Assembly (NCBI GenBank): GCA_024234575.1
Contig: JACKOB010000003.1
Location: 434,001-498,000 of the forward strand
Reading direction: 5' to 3'
DNA: 64,000 bases
DNA from: Hahellaceae bacterium
GTDB lineage: Bacteria > Pseudomonadota > Gammaproteobacteria > Pseudomonadales > Oleiphilaceae
Position 1 is the first letter of the stretch, and the number at the start of each line of letters is the position of its first letter. Position numbers and translations under genes: made by a program. The notes beneath the pieces were generated by a model. That model saw only the letters and a list, made by a program, of their open reading frames with translations. It did no database searches and was not told the origin of the DNA. Below, in pieces: positions 40,515-49,142 of this stretch.

Positions 40515-40967
40515 CTAGCGCCGGACAATAACGTAATCTGCTTCAAGATACCCTCGCTTTTTCCCATTGCTAAAAATAGAAACAATAATAGGAAAGGTCG
40601 CCCTTTTTTCATTTGCCAGCTGTAATTCGATCTCCTCGTCTTTGAGGTTAGCATCCAGTGATGACTGCAGGCTGATGTGTTCGGTAACAGGCCGTTTATA
40701 GTGGATCGTTGCTTCCTTGACAACTAATTGACCCACGATGCCCGCTAGTGTGATGCGGTTATGCACCAGGGCCCAGCCGGTTGCCACCGCCAAGGCATAA
40801 AGACTACCGGCAAATCCGGTGCCGTGCATATTAATATTTGGTGTGAGAGGGGCCTGTGTTTCGATATTGAAGCCATCCAGTTTAGTGCAGCTTAACTGCA
40901 TAAACTGACACAAGGGAATATGCGCTTGCAGCAGTTGTGTCATTTCTTCGCTAGTCATAATCGGCAT
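40515..40967 (-). CDS. YiiD-C-type thioesterase
   Basis: A 150-residue hotdog-fold protein with the block PNINMHGTGFAGSLYALA, identifying the YiiD C-terminal thioesterase family. The first residues hold a short helix and the rest is one hotdog unit. It is 11 bases upstream of lutA on the same strand, so it may be cotranscribed, but no link to lactate is evident. The acyl-CoA substrate is unknown. Confidence 0.82.
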   Translation of the reverse strand: MPIMTSEEMTQLLQAHIPLCQFMQLSCTKLDGFNIETQAPLTPNINMHGTGFAGSLYALAVATGWALVHNRITLAGIVGQLVVKEATIHYKRPVTEHISLQSSLDANLKDEEIELQLANEKRATFPIIVSIFSNGKKRGYLEADYVIVRR

Positions 40968-41193
40968 TACCCTTCGATGTTTTCAATAACACTAATGCGC
41001 ACCGGCCAGGATAGAAACTTTAAGAACCGGTCGCATATCAACTGCCAACATTGTAGGTGCAAGTGGCACAATGGTTCAAAGCAAATCGATTAATTAATTC
41101 GTCGGATAGACAACCGACAAACGCAAGGCCAGTGTCATGGATTTTCAAGCCCGGCAGCGTTATGCTCGTGGCAGAATACTGATGGGGAGCATT

Positions 41194-42177
41194 ATGCAAT
41201 ATATAGATATGACAGAATTTGGCGGGCCAGATGTACTTAAGCTAGCCACAGGTGAGCGGCCAGAACCGAAAGCAGGGGAGGTTTTAATAAGGGTCGTGGC
41301 AGCAGGGATAAACAGACCTGATGTGGTGCAGCGGCAGGGGCATTATCCCGCGCCACCGGGGGCATCACCCATTTTAGGGCTTGAGGTGTCCGGTGAAATC
41401 ATCGCATTGGGACAAGATGTGTCCTGCTGGAGATTGGGTGACAAAGTGTGTGCGCTGGCGAATGGCGGTGGCTATGCCGAGTACGTCGCCATACCTGCCA
41501 GTCAGTGTCTGCCCATACCACAAGGTTTGTCGATGGTTGAGGCGGCGGCTTTGCCAGAAACCTGCTTTACGGTTTGGAGCAATGTTTTTGATCGTGCAGG
41601 GCTTAAGTCGGGTGACAGTTTTCTTGTACATGGTGGGGCAAGCGGTATTGGTACCACGGCAATTCAGATTGCATCGGCTTTAGGGGCGCGAGTTTTTACC
41701 ACAGTCGGTAGCGATGAAAAAGTCCGTGTGTGTCAAGAGTTAGGGGCCGAAGTGGCGATTAACTACCATAATGCCGATTTCGTTGATGTGATCAAAGCAG
41801 CGCTTGGTAAACAGGGCATTAATGTCATCCTGGATATGGTGGGTGGTGACTATATTGCTCGTAATATTAAGGTGGCGGCAGTGGATGGCCGAATTGTTAA
41901 TATTGGTTTCTTGCAAGGGTCGATTGCTGAAGTGAACTTCATGATGGTAATGCTTAAGCGCCTCACGCTAACTGGCTCGACCTTGCGACCGCAGTCCGAT
42001 CAAGTGAAAGCAGGCATTGCCCGAAACCTGCAGAACAGGGTTTGGCCATTGCTGGAGTCTGGCAAGGTGCGGCCGTTAATCGCCGCCACTTTCCCGCTGG
42101 CACAGGCCGAAGACGCCCATCGCTTAATGGAGAGTAATCGTCATATCGGTAAAATAGTGTTGAAGGTTTCTGAGTGA
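41194..42177 (+). CDS. NAD(P)H quinone oxidoreductase (PIG3-like MDR family)
   Basis: A zinc-less medium-chain reductase. The GroES-like N-terminal domain begins MQYIDMTEFGGPDVLKL; NRPDVVQRQGHYPAPPG is the PIG3-type signature, and GGASGIGTTAIQ is the NADPH-binding loop. An open frame reaches back to 41137, but the family start corresponds to the ATG at 41194 (GGGGAG just upstream); the earlier ATG also has an AAGG site. It is divergent from the thioesterase. Substrate unknown. Confidence 0.88.
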   Translation: MQYIDMTEFGGPDVLKLATGERPEPKAGEVLIRVVAAGINRPDVVQRQGHYPAPPGASPILGLEVSGEIIALGQDVSCWRLGDKVCALANGGGYAEYVAIPASQCLPIPQGLSMVEAAALPETCFTVWSNVFDRAGLKSGDSFLVHGGASGIGTTAIQIASALGARVFTTVGSDEKVRVCQELGAEVAINYHNADFVDVIKAALGKQGINVILDMVGGDYIARNIKVAAVDGRIVNIGFLQGSIAEVNFMMVMLKRLTLTGSTLRPQSDQVKAGIARNLQNRVWPLLESGKVRPLIAATFPLAQAEDAHRLMESNRHIGKIVLKVSE

Positions 42178-42278
42178 TTTGTATTTGATGTCGTGGTGCA
42201 AACAAAAATAGAGTAAAGTGCCGGGCATTGCGGTGTTGAATGGTTTAACGCCCTAAAAGCTTTTTAAAGGATACATGT

Positions 42279-42767
42279 ATGATCGGTAACGATGTTCTGC
42301 GGCGTTTGCGCTACACGCTGAATTATGATGATGCCCGAATGATTTCGGTATTTGCTTTGGCAGACCATGTTGTCACCACTGAGCAACTTATCGGCTGGTT
42401 AAAAAAAGACGAAGATCCGGAGCTGGTTAAAATGCCTGATCGTGAGCTAGCGATTTTTCTAAATGGTTTGATCATCGAAAAGCGTGGCAAAAAAGACGGT
42501 CCACAACCAGAGCCCGAGAACAGACTGACCAATAACAGCATCTTTATGAAAATAAAAATAGCCCTTAATCTAAAGGCAGAAGAAGTGCTCGAAATTTTAG
42601 CATTGGCTGATTTTGCGTTAAGCAAACATGAGCTGAGTGCGTTTTTCCGCAAGCCAGACCATAAGCATTACCGCGAGTGCCAGGATCAGGTATTGCGCAA
42701 TTTTCTGAATGGCTTGCAAACGAAAATGCGTACCAAGCCTGTTGCCGCACCTACAGTAAAAAAATAA
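42279..42767 (+). CDS. DUF1456 family protein (YehS-like)
   Basis: A 162-residue protein made of two repeats of the DUF1456 unit (NDVLRRLRYTLNYDDARMISVFALAD and NSIFMKIKIALNLKAEEVLEILALAD), each followed by a helical YF-rich segment. Family function is unknown. It lies alone before the alkane locus, with a 289-base gap behind it. Confidence 0.92.
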   Translation: MIGNDVLRRLRYTLNYDDARMISVFALADHVVTTEQLIGWLKKDEDPELVKMPDRELAIFLNGLIIEKRGKKDGPQPEPENRLTNNSIFMKIKIALNLKAEEVLEILALADFALSKHELSAFFRKPDHKHYRECQDQVLRNFLNGLQTKMRTKPVAAPTVKK

Positions 42768-42851
42768 TACACTTAAATATCTCTCAACTACCTGCAATTG
42801 ACCGTTTAAGTTTTTCAAGAGTGCCATCGAAACCCATTGAGTTGAGTGGGG

Positions 42852-42866
42852 GTTGATGGCATCAAC
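42852..42866. repeat. Short inverted repeat downstream of DUF1456 gene
   Basis: GTTGAT-GGC-ATCAAC forms a 6-bp stem followed after a few bases by a T-rich run (near 42877). It could end the DUF1456 transcript or be an operator. Weak evidence. Confidence 0.35.
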
Positions 42867-42932
42867 TGTTGCTATATTTTTTTATGCAACTATGTCGGAC
42901 AATCCCCACGATTCTTAAAACCTACCCAAATC

Positions 42933-42976
42933 CCTAACTTTAGTTAGGTTTGCCCCATCTTTGCTTTTGTCATAAT
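42933..42976 (+). promoter_or_regulatory. Candidate activator site and promoter of alkB
   Basis: A palindrome CCTAAC-N4-GTTAGG (42933-42948) abuts a weak -35 (TTTGCC near 42949-42954) and a -10-like CATAAT (42971-42976). With that -10, the palindrome centre lies near position -42, where class II activators bind. A MalT/AlkS-type activator is encoded downstream, so regulation by it is plausible. This is inference; no experimental site is known to me for this sequence. Confidence 0.45.
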
Positions 42977-43056
42977 TGTTCTCAATCGGAATCGGGTCAG
43001 AAAAACTGGCTCACTGATAAGACGACAACAACCTTTACTTAAAAAGGGGAAGGAAT

Positions 43057-44307
43057 ATGACTCAACAAGGAATTACGCACAACACGGCTTCATTACAAGA
43101 GGCTAGCGCAAAGGACAAGCGATGGAGCAAGCTTAAAAAATACTGGTATCTGGTGACGTTAATTGTGCCAGCAATTACCATCGGATCGGTACTGATGGCG
43201 GTACAAACGGGTTATGGTCAGTGGCTGTGGGCATTGGCTGTGGTTTTTTGGGTGGTCATCCCTATCGTTGATTTTGTCTTCGATGAAGACCCTTACAACC
43301 CAACCGATGAAGAGCAGGCGCAGTTGCTGGAAAACAGCAGCTATTACAAGAATATCCTCTACGCCGCGACAGTTTTGCAGTGGGTGGGGCTGTTTGCGAT
43401 GACCTATGCGGCGGTACTGGGAGACTTTTCGTGGTTTAACATCGTGGGTGCTTTCTTAAGCGTGGGGGCGATGCATGCGGTAGGTTTAACCATGAGTCAT
43501 GAGCTGGGGCATAAACTGAATGATAAAACTCAGGTGATATTTGCGCAGGTGTGTTCGGCAGTGTCCGGTTATGCGCATTTTAATATTGAGCACAACAAAG
43601 GCCACCATAAGGACGTGGCGACGCCAGATGACCCGGCATCTTCTCGTATGGGTGAAAACATTTACAAATTTGCGATACGTGAATTACCCGGTGCCGCGAA
43701 AAGAGGCTGGACATTAGAAGCCGAGCGCTTGAAAAGACAGGGCCGATCAGTTTTCTCGTTGCACAATGAACTCATCCAAACATCTTTGATTACCGTTGCA
43801 GGTTATGGCGCGATGGTCTTGTTGTTTGGTGTCGAAGCCTTGCCATTTTTGTTACTGACGGCAGCATATGGCTGGTTTCAGCTAACGATGGCTAACTACA
43901 TCGAGCACTACGGGTTAATGCGTCAGGTAGGAGAGAATGGTCGTTTTGAAAGATGTCAGCCGAAGCATTCCTGGAATACAAACTTCAAAGCGTCCAACTT
44001 GTTGACGTTACATTTACAACGACATTCGGATCACCACGCACACCCAACGCGTCCTTATCAATTGTTGCGCGACTATGCGGACGCCCCGTCTTTGCCCCAG
44101 GGTTATCCGGCAATGATGGGGATGAGCCTTATCCCTAATGCCTGGAGACGTATCATGGATCACCGTGTTGTTGAGTGGGCAGAGGGCGACATGACAAGAG
44201 TGAATATGGACCCTGCACATAAGGATGAGCTGTTTGCAAAATACCATCGTGCTGCTGAGGTTGCGGTCGACACCAGCGACAGCGAAGGTAAGGCCGCCGC
44301 GGCCTGA
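43057..44307 (+). CDS. alkB: Alkane 1-monooxygenase
   Basis: AlkB is the integral-membrane di-iron enzyme that oxidises the terminal carbon of n-alkanes to alcohols with O2 and reduced rubredoxin. The 416-residue protein has the expected hydrophobic hairpins and all histidine boxes: HELGH (148-152), EHNKGHH (178-184), the HYG-motif NYIEHYGL (280-287) and LQRHSDHH (320-327). It starts at an ATG after AAGGGGAAGGA. It leads the alkB-rubredoxin-rubredoxin-reductase-regulator locus. Confidence 0.97.
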   Translation: MTQQGITHNTASLQEASAKDKRWSKLKKYWYLVTLIVPAITIGSVLMAVQTGYGQWLWALAVVFWVVIPIVDFVFDEDPYNPTDEEQAQLLENSSYYKNILYAATVLQWVGLFAMTYAAVLGDFSWFNIVGAFLSVGAMHAVGLTMSHELGHKLNDKTQVIFAQVCSAVSGYAHFNIEHNKGHHKDVATPDDPASSRMGENIYKFAIRELPGAAKRGWTLEAERLKRQGRSVFSLHNELIQTSLITVAGYGAMVLLFGVEALPFLLLTAAYGWFQLTMANYIEHYGLMRQVGENGRFERCQPKHSWNTNFKASNLLTLHLQRHSDHHAHPTRPYQLLRDYADAPSLPQGYPAMMGMSLIPNAWRRIMDHRVVEWAEGDMTRVNMDPAHKDELFAKYHRAAEVAVDTSDSEGKAAAA

Positions 44308-44381
44308 GTCGAGTAAAGGTGAATAGCTTGGGCGGTGTAAAAGCTGCCTGAGCTGATAAAAGTCTATTGAACAGGATGAAA

Positions 44382-44555
44382 ATGATGGCCAAGTATCAGT
44401 GCCCGGATTGCGGGTATATCTATGATGAACATTATGGTTGTGAGCGGGAAGGTTATAACGCCGGAACACTCTGGTCAGAGCTGCCGGAAGACTTTCCTTG
44501 CCCGGATTGTTTTGTGCGAGACAAGCCCGATTTTGAGAAAATTTCAGAAGGCTAG
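44382..44555 (+). CDS. Rubredoxin (first of two)
   Basis: A 57-residue rubredoxin with CPDCGYIYDE and CPDCFVRDKPDFE, the two knuckles binding one iron. Open sequence starts at a TTG at 44367, but AGGA at 44373 best serves the ATG pair at 44382/44385 (MMAKYQ). The long, acidic middle (HYGCEREGYNAGTLWSELPE) and the replaced residues after the second knuckle differ from the second rubredoxin and resemble the AlkG1-type that is not always able to support AlkB; this is an inference. Confidence 0.9.
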   Translation: MMAKYQCPDCGYIYDEHYGCEREGYNAGTLWSELPEDFPCPDCFVRDKPDFEKISEG

Positions 44556-44590
44556 GCTCTGATCATTTTAACGTATTAAGGAAAGCGATA

Positions 44591-44761
44591 ATGAGTTTCA
44601 GAAAGTACTGTTGTATCACTTGCGATACGGTTTATGACGAGGCGACAGGTTGGCCTGACGAGGGTATTGCGCCAGGTACGCGCTGGGAAGATATCCCGGA
44701 TGATTGGACCTGTCCCGAGTGCTCGGCATCGAAGTCTGATTTTTATTTGATGGACGCATAG
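44591..44761 (+). CDS. Rubredoxin (second of two)
   Basis: A 56-residue gene translated directly from the sequence: MSFRKYCCITCDTVYDEATG, then GWPDEGIAPGTRWEDIPDDW and CPECSASKSDFYLMDA, ending in TAG at 44759. Its two C-x-x-C knuckles (C-I-T-C and C-P-E-C) and the PGTRWEDIPDDW block are classical rubredoxin; it is probably the direct electron donor to AlkB (AlkG2-type). The ATG follows AAGGAAAG. Tandem rubredoxins are common beside alkB. Confidence 0.92.
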   Translation: MSFRKYCCITCDTVYDEATGWPDEGIAPGTRWEDIPDDWTCPECSASKSDFYLMDA

Positions 44762-44784
44762 GTTAATACCAGGGAGACGCAATC

Positions 44785-46059
44785 ATGAATCCAATCGTAA
44801 TTATAGGCTCTGGACATGCGGGGCTAACGCTGGCCAGGGAGTTAAGAGCCAAGTCATCAGATGTCCCCCTGGTGGTATTGAGCAAAGAAGAAATTTGCGC
44901 CTACTACAAGCCCAATCTCTCGAAAGCACTATCAATGGGAAAAACACCGGCACAGCTGATCATGAAAGATGCCTCGGTGTTGACCAAAGAGTTGAATGCA
45001 AAACTGATAGGGCGCGTAGAGGTGCAGACTATTGATCATAAAGCCCGGCGCGTCCGCTACAGAACCGAGCAGGGCGAGATACATCAGCTTGATTATCAGG
45101 CGTTAGTGCTGGCAACGGGTGCCAGCCCGATTCAGTTGCCGGTTGAGAAAAGTTCATCAGTGCCTTTTCTAGCGATCAACAACGTAAACGATTACCGGAC
45201 ATTTAGAAATGCTATTGAAGGTAAGAAAAGAGTTCTGATCATCGGTGCGGGTTTTGTTGGTTGTGAGTTAGCCAGTGACCTGAGTGGTGCGGGTTATGAG
45301 GTGCAGGTCGTGGATAAAGGCCAGTGGCCTTTGCAGCGAGCCATACCAGAGGTGATCGGCAGCACCATTAAAAAAGCGATGGCAGAAAATGGCGTGCAAT
45401 GGCACTTTGGTAAAACCGTCGAGGCCGCACATTGGGCTGGCATTAACCAGCAAACGCGGGCAGGCAAACCTGTTGAGGTGACGTTGTCTGATGGCACCGT
45501 GCTTGAAACTGACATTATTATCTCGGCGGTAGGGCTTAAGGCTGAGACCAAGTTAGCCATCGATGCGGGCTTAAGTGTTGGTCAGGGAATTGTCATTGAT
45601 AGTTTCTCGCAAACATCTCAAGAGCATATCTATGCACTGGGTGATTGTGTGCAGTACGAAGGTAGCACTATGCCTTTTATCGCACCAGCAACCCAAAGCG
45701 CGAAGGCCTTGGCACAAACTTTAACGGGTACACCAACAGCGTTTGCATTGCCTGCGATGGCGGTAGCGGTGAAAATCAGCGCTTGCCCAACGGTGATGTG
45801 GCCCTCCGTAAAAAGTCGTGGTGTGTGGGAAGTGCAGGGTGCAGGTATGGATCTGGAAGCGCATTTTATGGATGAGCACGGTAGCATTATCGGTTTTGCC
45901 CTGACAGGGGCCTGTATCGCTCAGAAAAATGTTCTCAGCAAGCGTTGCCTTGACGAAGCGGCGCGAAAAAATGAGGCCCAGTCCGCAGAAGTTACGACCA
46001 ATAATCTGAATCTGCCTAATTATCGTGAGTCGATCGTGGCAAAAACGGCTATGCTGTAG
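44785..46059 (+). CDS. Rubredoxin-NAD(+) reductase
   Basis: A 424-residue FAD/NADH oxidoreductase that reduces rubredoxin for AlkB. Motifs: FAD-binding GSGHAGLTLAREL at the N-terminus, ATGASPIQLP, NAD-binding IIGAGFVGCELA, and the second FAD motif YALGDCVQ. It is about 30-40 residues longer than typical RubB/AlkT because of a C-terminal tail. Position between the rubredoxins and the regulator supports the assignment over ferredoxin reductases. Confidence 0.92.
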   Translation: MNPIVIIGSGHAGLTLARELRAKSSDVPLVVLSKEEICAYYKPNLSKALSMGKTPAQLIMKDASVLTKELNAKLIGRVEVQTIDHKARRVRYRTEQGEIHQLDYQALVLATGASPIQLPVEKSSSVPFLAINNVNDYRTFRNAIEGKKRVLIIGAGFVGCELASDLSGAGYEVQVVDKGQWPLQRAIPEVIGSTIKKAMAENGVQWHFGKTVEAAHWAGINQQTRAGKPVEVTLSDGTVLETDIIISAVGLKAETKLAIDAGLSVGQGIVIDSFSQTSQEHIYALGDCVQYEGSTMPFIAPATQSAKALAQTLTGTPTAFALPAMAVAVKISACPTVMWPSVKSRGVWEVQGAGMDLEAHFMDEHGSIIGFALTGACIAQKNVLSKRCLDEAARKNEAQSAEVTTNNLNLPNYRESIVAKTAML

Positions 46060-46083
46060 TCTAAACTTTAAGCACCTGCGAAT

Positions 46084-48828
46084 GTGGGTGATTATATCCG
46101 CTTTGGATTCAATGTCGTTCAAATGCCACGGGTTATGCCAGACAATACCATCTACGATACCGATATTTCTCCGCCAGCTCTCGGCCAACATTTGGTCCGA
46201 GAGCACCTGTTGCGGCAGTTTCGAAACAGCCCTAAAAAGCTGACACTAATTCAGGCACCGCCTGGGTATGGTAAAACTGCACTTCTCACGCAGATTTTTA
46301 AGAATGAACCGGTTGCCAGTGCTTGGGTTAATCTGCGCGCGGCAGATAACGACCCTGTTAATTTTATTCATAAGCTAAGCGCCGCCATTAGCGACACGGC
46401 TCCACAATCGCAAAGTAACGTCAATCAGCAGCTGGGAGGTTTGGCACCGCCGTCTTTCGTACCCTGGATTCGGTCTCGCGTTGCTGAAATGAATCGTCAT
46501 GCACGCTTTCATGTTTATCTCAACGATGTAGATTTCGTCAGCAACCCCGTGACTTTGGAGTTGATAGAGAACTTGATTCAGGCGAGCCGGGCCAGTGTGA
46601 GATTTTTCGTGACCGCGACGCAAACGGTAGAGTTTTCTTACGCTAATCTGCTTATCGAAAATCAGGTGGCAAGTGTTAATCAGCAGTCGTTGCGTTTTGA
46701 TACTGCCGATACCCAAGCCTACTATTTGATGGTGCAGGGTACTGATCTGGCAGAAAAAACGGCGCAAACATTAACCGATATTTGTGAGGGGTGGCCTGCA
46801 GCGATTTCGTTTGCAGTGAACACACTTAGCAACGAAGCCCAGATAGTCGAGCTGATTAGTGAGCTGAGTAGCATTCAAAAAGCGTTTGACCGGTATTTTA
46901 TCGAACGTATTTTCGAACGCCAAACGGCAGAGATTCAGCAATTAATGCTGCGTTTATGTCTGTTGGACCGATTTAGCATACCGCTGACCCAGCAACTCAG
47001 TGATAGTCCCCAACACAGTCGTGAGTTTGCCGCTTATATTCAAAACCATACATTTATTACGCCGATAGACGCTTCCGGTAAGTGGTTTCGTTTTCATCAG
47101 TTGTTTAATTTGTTTCTGAAGTCCCGGTGCGAGCAGACGCTAACAGAATCACAGCGATCATATTGGCAGCTAAAGGCCGCAGATTGGTTTGCCTCTGAAG
47201 GACAAATGGAAGAGGCGATTCAACTGGCGATGCAGGCGGGGGCGGCTGAGCAGGCCGCAACCTGGATGGAGCGTGCCTTTCCCATGGTGGTTGTGCGCCT
47301 TGGTAAACACGTGACCTATGCGAATTGGTTTTTGGATCTCAGTGATAAGGCTATCGAAAATTTTCCTCGTGTCAGAATTGGCTATATTTGGTCGTTAACC
47401 GCACGCCGTCAATATATGGCAGTGGCCGAGCAGGTTTCATGGTTGCAACAGCATAAAGGCCGTTATGATCGGGATATAGTGGAGGAAATTGATCGCACTT
47501 CCAGTCTTATTCTATGTGCCATGAAAGGCCTGCAGGATGATGCCAAAAGTGGTGACCCGCTGGTAACCCAGTGGCTTGAAAAATGGAGCGATGTTTCATC
47601 TTTTCGACAGCAGGATGATTATCACTATGAGTCAGGATTGGCCTATTTGCTGAAAGGTTTTAGCGCTAAATGCCTGTCTGATTTTAAAGGGGCACGTTTT
47701 GCTCTGAATCAGGCGCTTAGTCATTTCGAAGCCTATGGTTCTTATTATGGGCAGGCATGGGCCAGGTCGCTGCTTGCGGTTACCTACGCTAAACAAGGCT
47801 TTCACCACGAAGCGCAGATGGAAGCGCAGGAAGGCTATCAAATCGCAAAAACGCATCTGGGCGAGAACTCACACTCGGGCTATGGCCTGGCGGCGTTGCT
47901 GGGGGCCATCCACTATGAACACGATGAGTTGGACTTGGCCCGTAACTACTTAACCGATTGTCTTGAATCGCTAAAAGAGCAAAGCGCTACGGATCTGTTG
48001 TCTGCCGCTTACGAAACCAGTGCCCGGTTATTTATGCAGCAGCAATCTTTCGAAGAGGGCTTGGGGTTCTTAAAAGATGGCATTAAGTGGGCCGAAGCCC
48101 AACGACTCGAACGGCTTAAAAACAAGCTGGTAGATGAGCTTATCGTCTGGCTGCTTCGCTTGCAGCGCCGGTTTGAAGCAGAGCAATACGCCAGCCAGTA
48201 TGACCTCATTCTGAAAACAGCGAATGATTTCGAACCTTCTCGCACGCTGCACAGGGTGTGTGCTCGCAGTATTGTGTATATCTGGCTTGATCGTGAGCGA
48301 TATGACGATGCTGTGGCGGTGTTAAACCAACTGTTAGTGAAAAGCCGGGAAGTTAATCAACAACGTAAAACGGTTCTGTTTTTATCAGTATTGTCCATAG
48401 CCGAGCGTGCCCGTGGTAACAAAGATGTTGCCCTGGCGACACTGCGGGATGCGGTACTGTTGGCGTCAAGTCAGCGCTATATTCGCTTGCTTGTTGATGA
48501 GCCCAGATTGCACGCAGGAATTCAGGAAATCAGTCAGCTACGTAAGAACAGTGAAAGTTCACTACCTGACAGCGGCTTTATCAAATCTCTGGTACAAAAA
48601 ACAGCGAGTTTAACAGCCGAAGCATCACCTTCAGTTGAACCTTTGACCGGCAAAGAAATGGAAATCATCCAGTTTCTGGAAGGCGGCTTGGCAAACAAGC
48701 AAATTGCTGCCGAACTGTTTATTTCTGAAGGGACGCTAAAGTGGCACTTGCATAATATTTATTCGAAACTTGGCGTGCGTAATCGCACTCAGGCGTTGGC
48801 AGAGGGCAGGAAGCAAGGATATTTGTAG
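46084..48828 (+). CDS. LuxR/MalT-type transcriptional regulator, AlkS-like
   Basis: A large ATP-dependent activator of 914 residues: N-terminal P-loop STAND NTPase (Walker A APPGYGKTALL, about 59-67), a long TPR-rich middle domain, and a C-terminal LuxR helix-turn-helix (LTGKEMEIIQFLEGGLANKQIA, ISEGTLKWHLHNIYSKLGV). AlkS of Pseudomonas has this architecture and switches on alkane genes. Location directly after the reductase supports that role. The start is uncertain: the listed GTG has no clear ribosome-binding site; ATGs at 46123 and 46135 are alternatives. Confidence 0.88.
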   Translation: MGDYIRFGFNVVQMPRVMPDNTIYDTDISPPALGQHLVREHLLRQFRNSPKKLTLIQAPPGYGKTALLTQIFKNEPVASAWVNLRAADNDPVNFIHKLSAAISDTAPQSQSNVNQQLGGLAPPSFVPWIRSRVAEMNRHARFHVYLNDVDFVSNPVTLELIENLIQASRASVRFFVTATQTVEFSYANLLIENQVASVNQQSLRFDTADTQAYYLMVQGTDLAEKTAQTLTDICEGWPAAISFAVNTLSNEAQIVELISELSSIQKAFDRYFIERIFERQTAEIQQLMLRLCLLDRFSIPLTQQLSDSPQHSREFAAYIQNHTFITPIDASGKWFRFHQLFNLFLKSRCEQTLTESQRSYWQLKAADWFASEGQMEEAIQLAMQAGAAEQAATWMERAFPMVVVRLGKHVTYANWFLDLSDKAIENFPRVRIGYIWSLTARRQYMAVAEQVSWLQQHKGRYDRDIVEEIDRTSSLILCAMKGLQDDAKSGDPLVTQWLEKWSDVSSFRQQDDYHYESGLAYLLKGFSAKCLSDFKGARFALNQALSHFEAYGSYYGQAWARSLLAVTYAKQGFHHEAQMEAQEGYQIAKTHLGENSHSGYGLAALLGAIHYEHDELDLARNYLTDCLESLKEQSATDLLSAAYETSARLFMQQQSFEEGLGFLKDGIKWAEAQRLERLKNKLVDELIVWLLRLQRRFEAEQYASQYDLILKTANDFEPSRTLHRVCARSIVYIWLDRERYDDAVAVLNQLLVKSREVNQQRKTVLFLSVLSIAERARGNKDVALATLRDAVLLASSQRYIRLLVDEPRLHAGIQEISQLRKNSESSLPDSGFIKSLVQKTASLTAEASPSVEPLTGKEMEIIQFLEGGLANKQIAAELFISEGTLKWHLHNIYSKLGVRNRTQALAEGRKQGYL

Positions 48829-48841
48829 TGGCTATTGAGCG

Positions 48842-48888
48842 GTGGCAGCCCTTTGAGTGTCGCGCGATGCACTAACTCCAGCTGCCAC
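48842..48888. repeat. Inverted repeat after the AlkS-like gene
   Basis: GTGGCAGC (48842-48849) pairs with GCTGCCAC (48881-48888) across a 31-base loop. There is no T-run, so a terminator is not clear. Confidence 0.4.
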
Positions 48889-48905
48889 TTCTAACAGGTT
48901 ACCGG

Positions 48906-49142
48906 TACTTAGTTCGAGCCTTTGATGGCCTCGTATCGTGCTAACAGTTGGCGCGCACTATGCACCACGGGTAAGTCGATCATCTTACCTTTGTATTCCA
49001 CCGCCCCTTTGCCTTCTTTAAGGCCATCTTCAAACGCTTGTACTAAGCCTCTGGCATGGGCAACTTCTTCATCAGAGGGCGTAAGCACTTCATTGAGAAT
49101 GGCCGCTTGCGTTGGATGAATGCAAAATGCACCGACAAATCC
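48906..49142 (-). pseudogene. Truncated copy of the CoA-ester lyase 3' end
   Basis: These 237 bases match 50492-50728 with seven substitutions and no indels (97%). They encode the last ~78 residues of the CitE-like lyase up to the same stop codon. Six of the seven differences are synonymous and one is Glu/Asp, so most divergence happened while the sequence was under selection. The identity stops abruptly at 49142/49143, where the transposase remnant begins. There is no start codon context of its own; it is not expected to make a functional protein. Confidence 0.93.

Noticed and set aside
45721..46206. A 161-codon open frame antisense to the rubredoxin reductase and regulator junction
   Set aside because: Overlaps two well-supported genes and has no protein family features.
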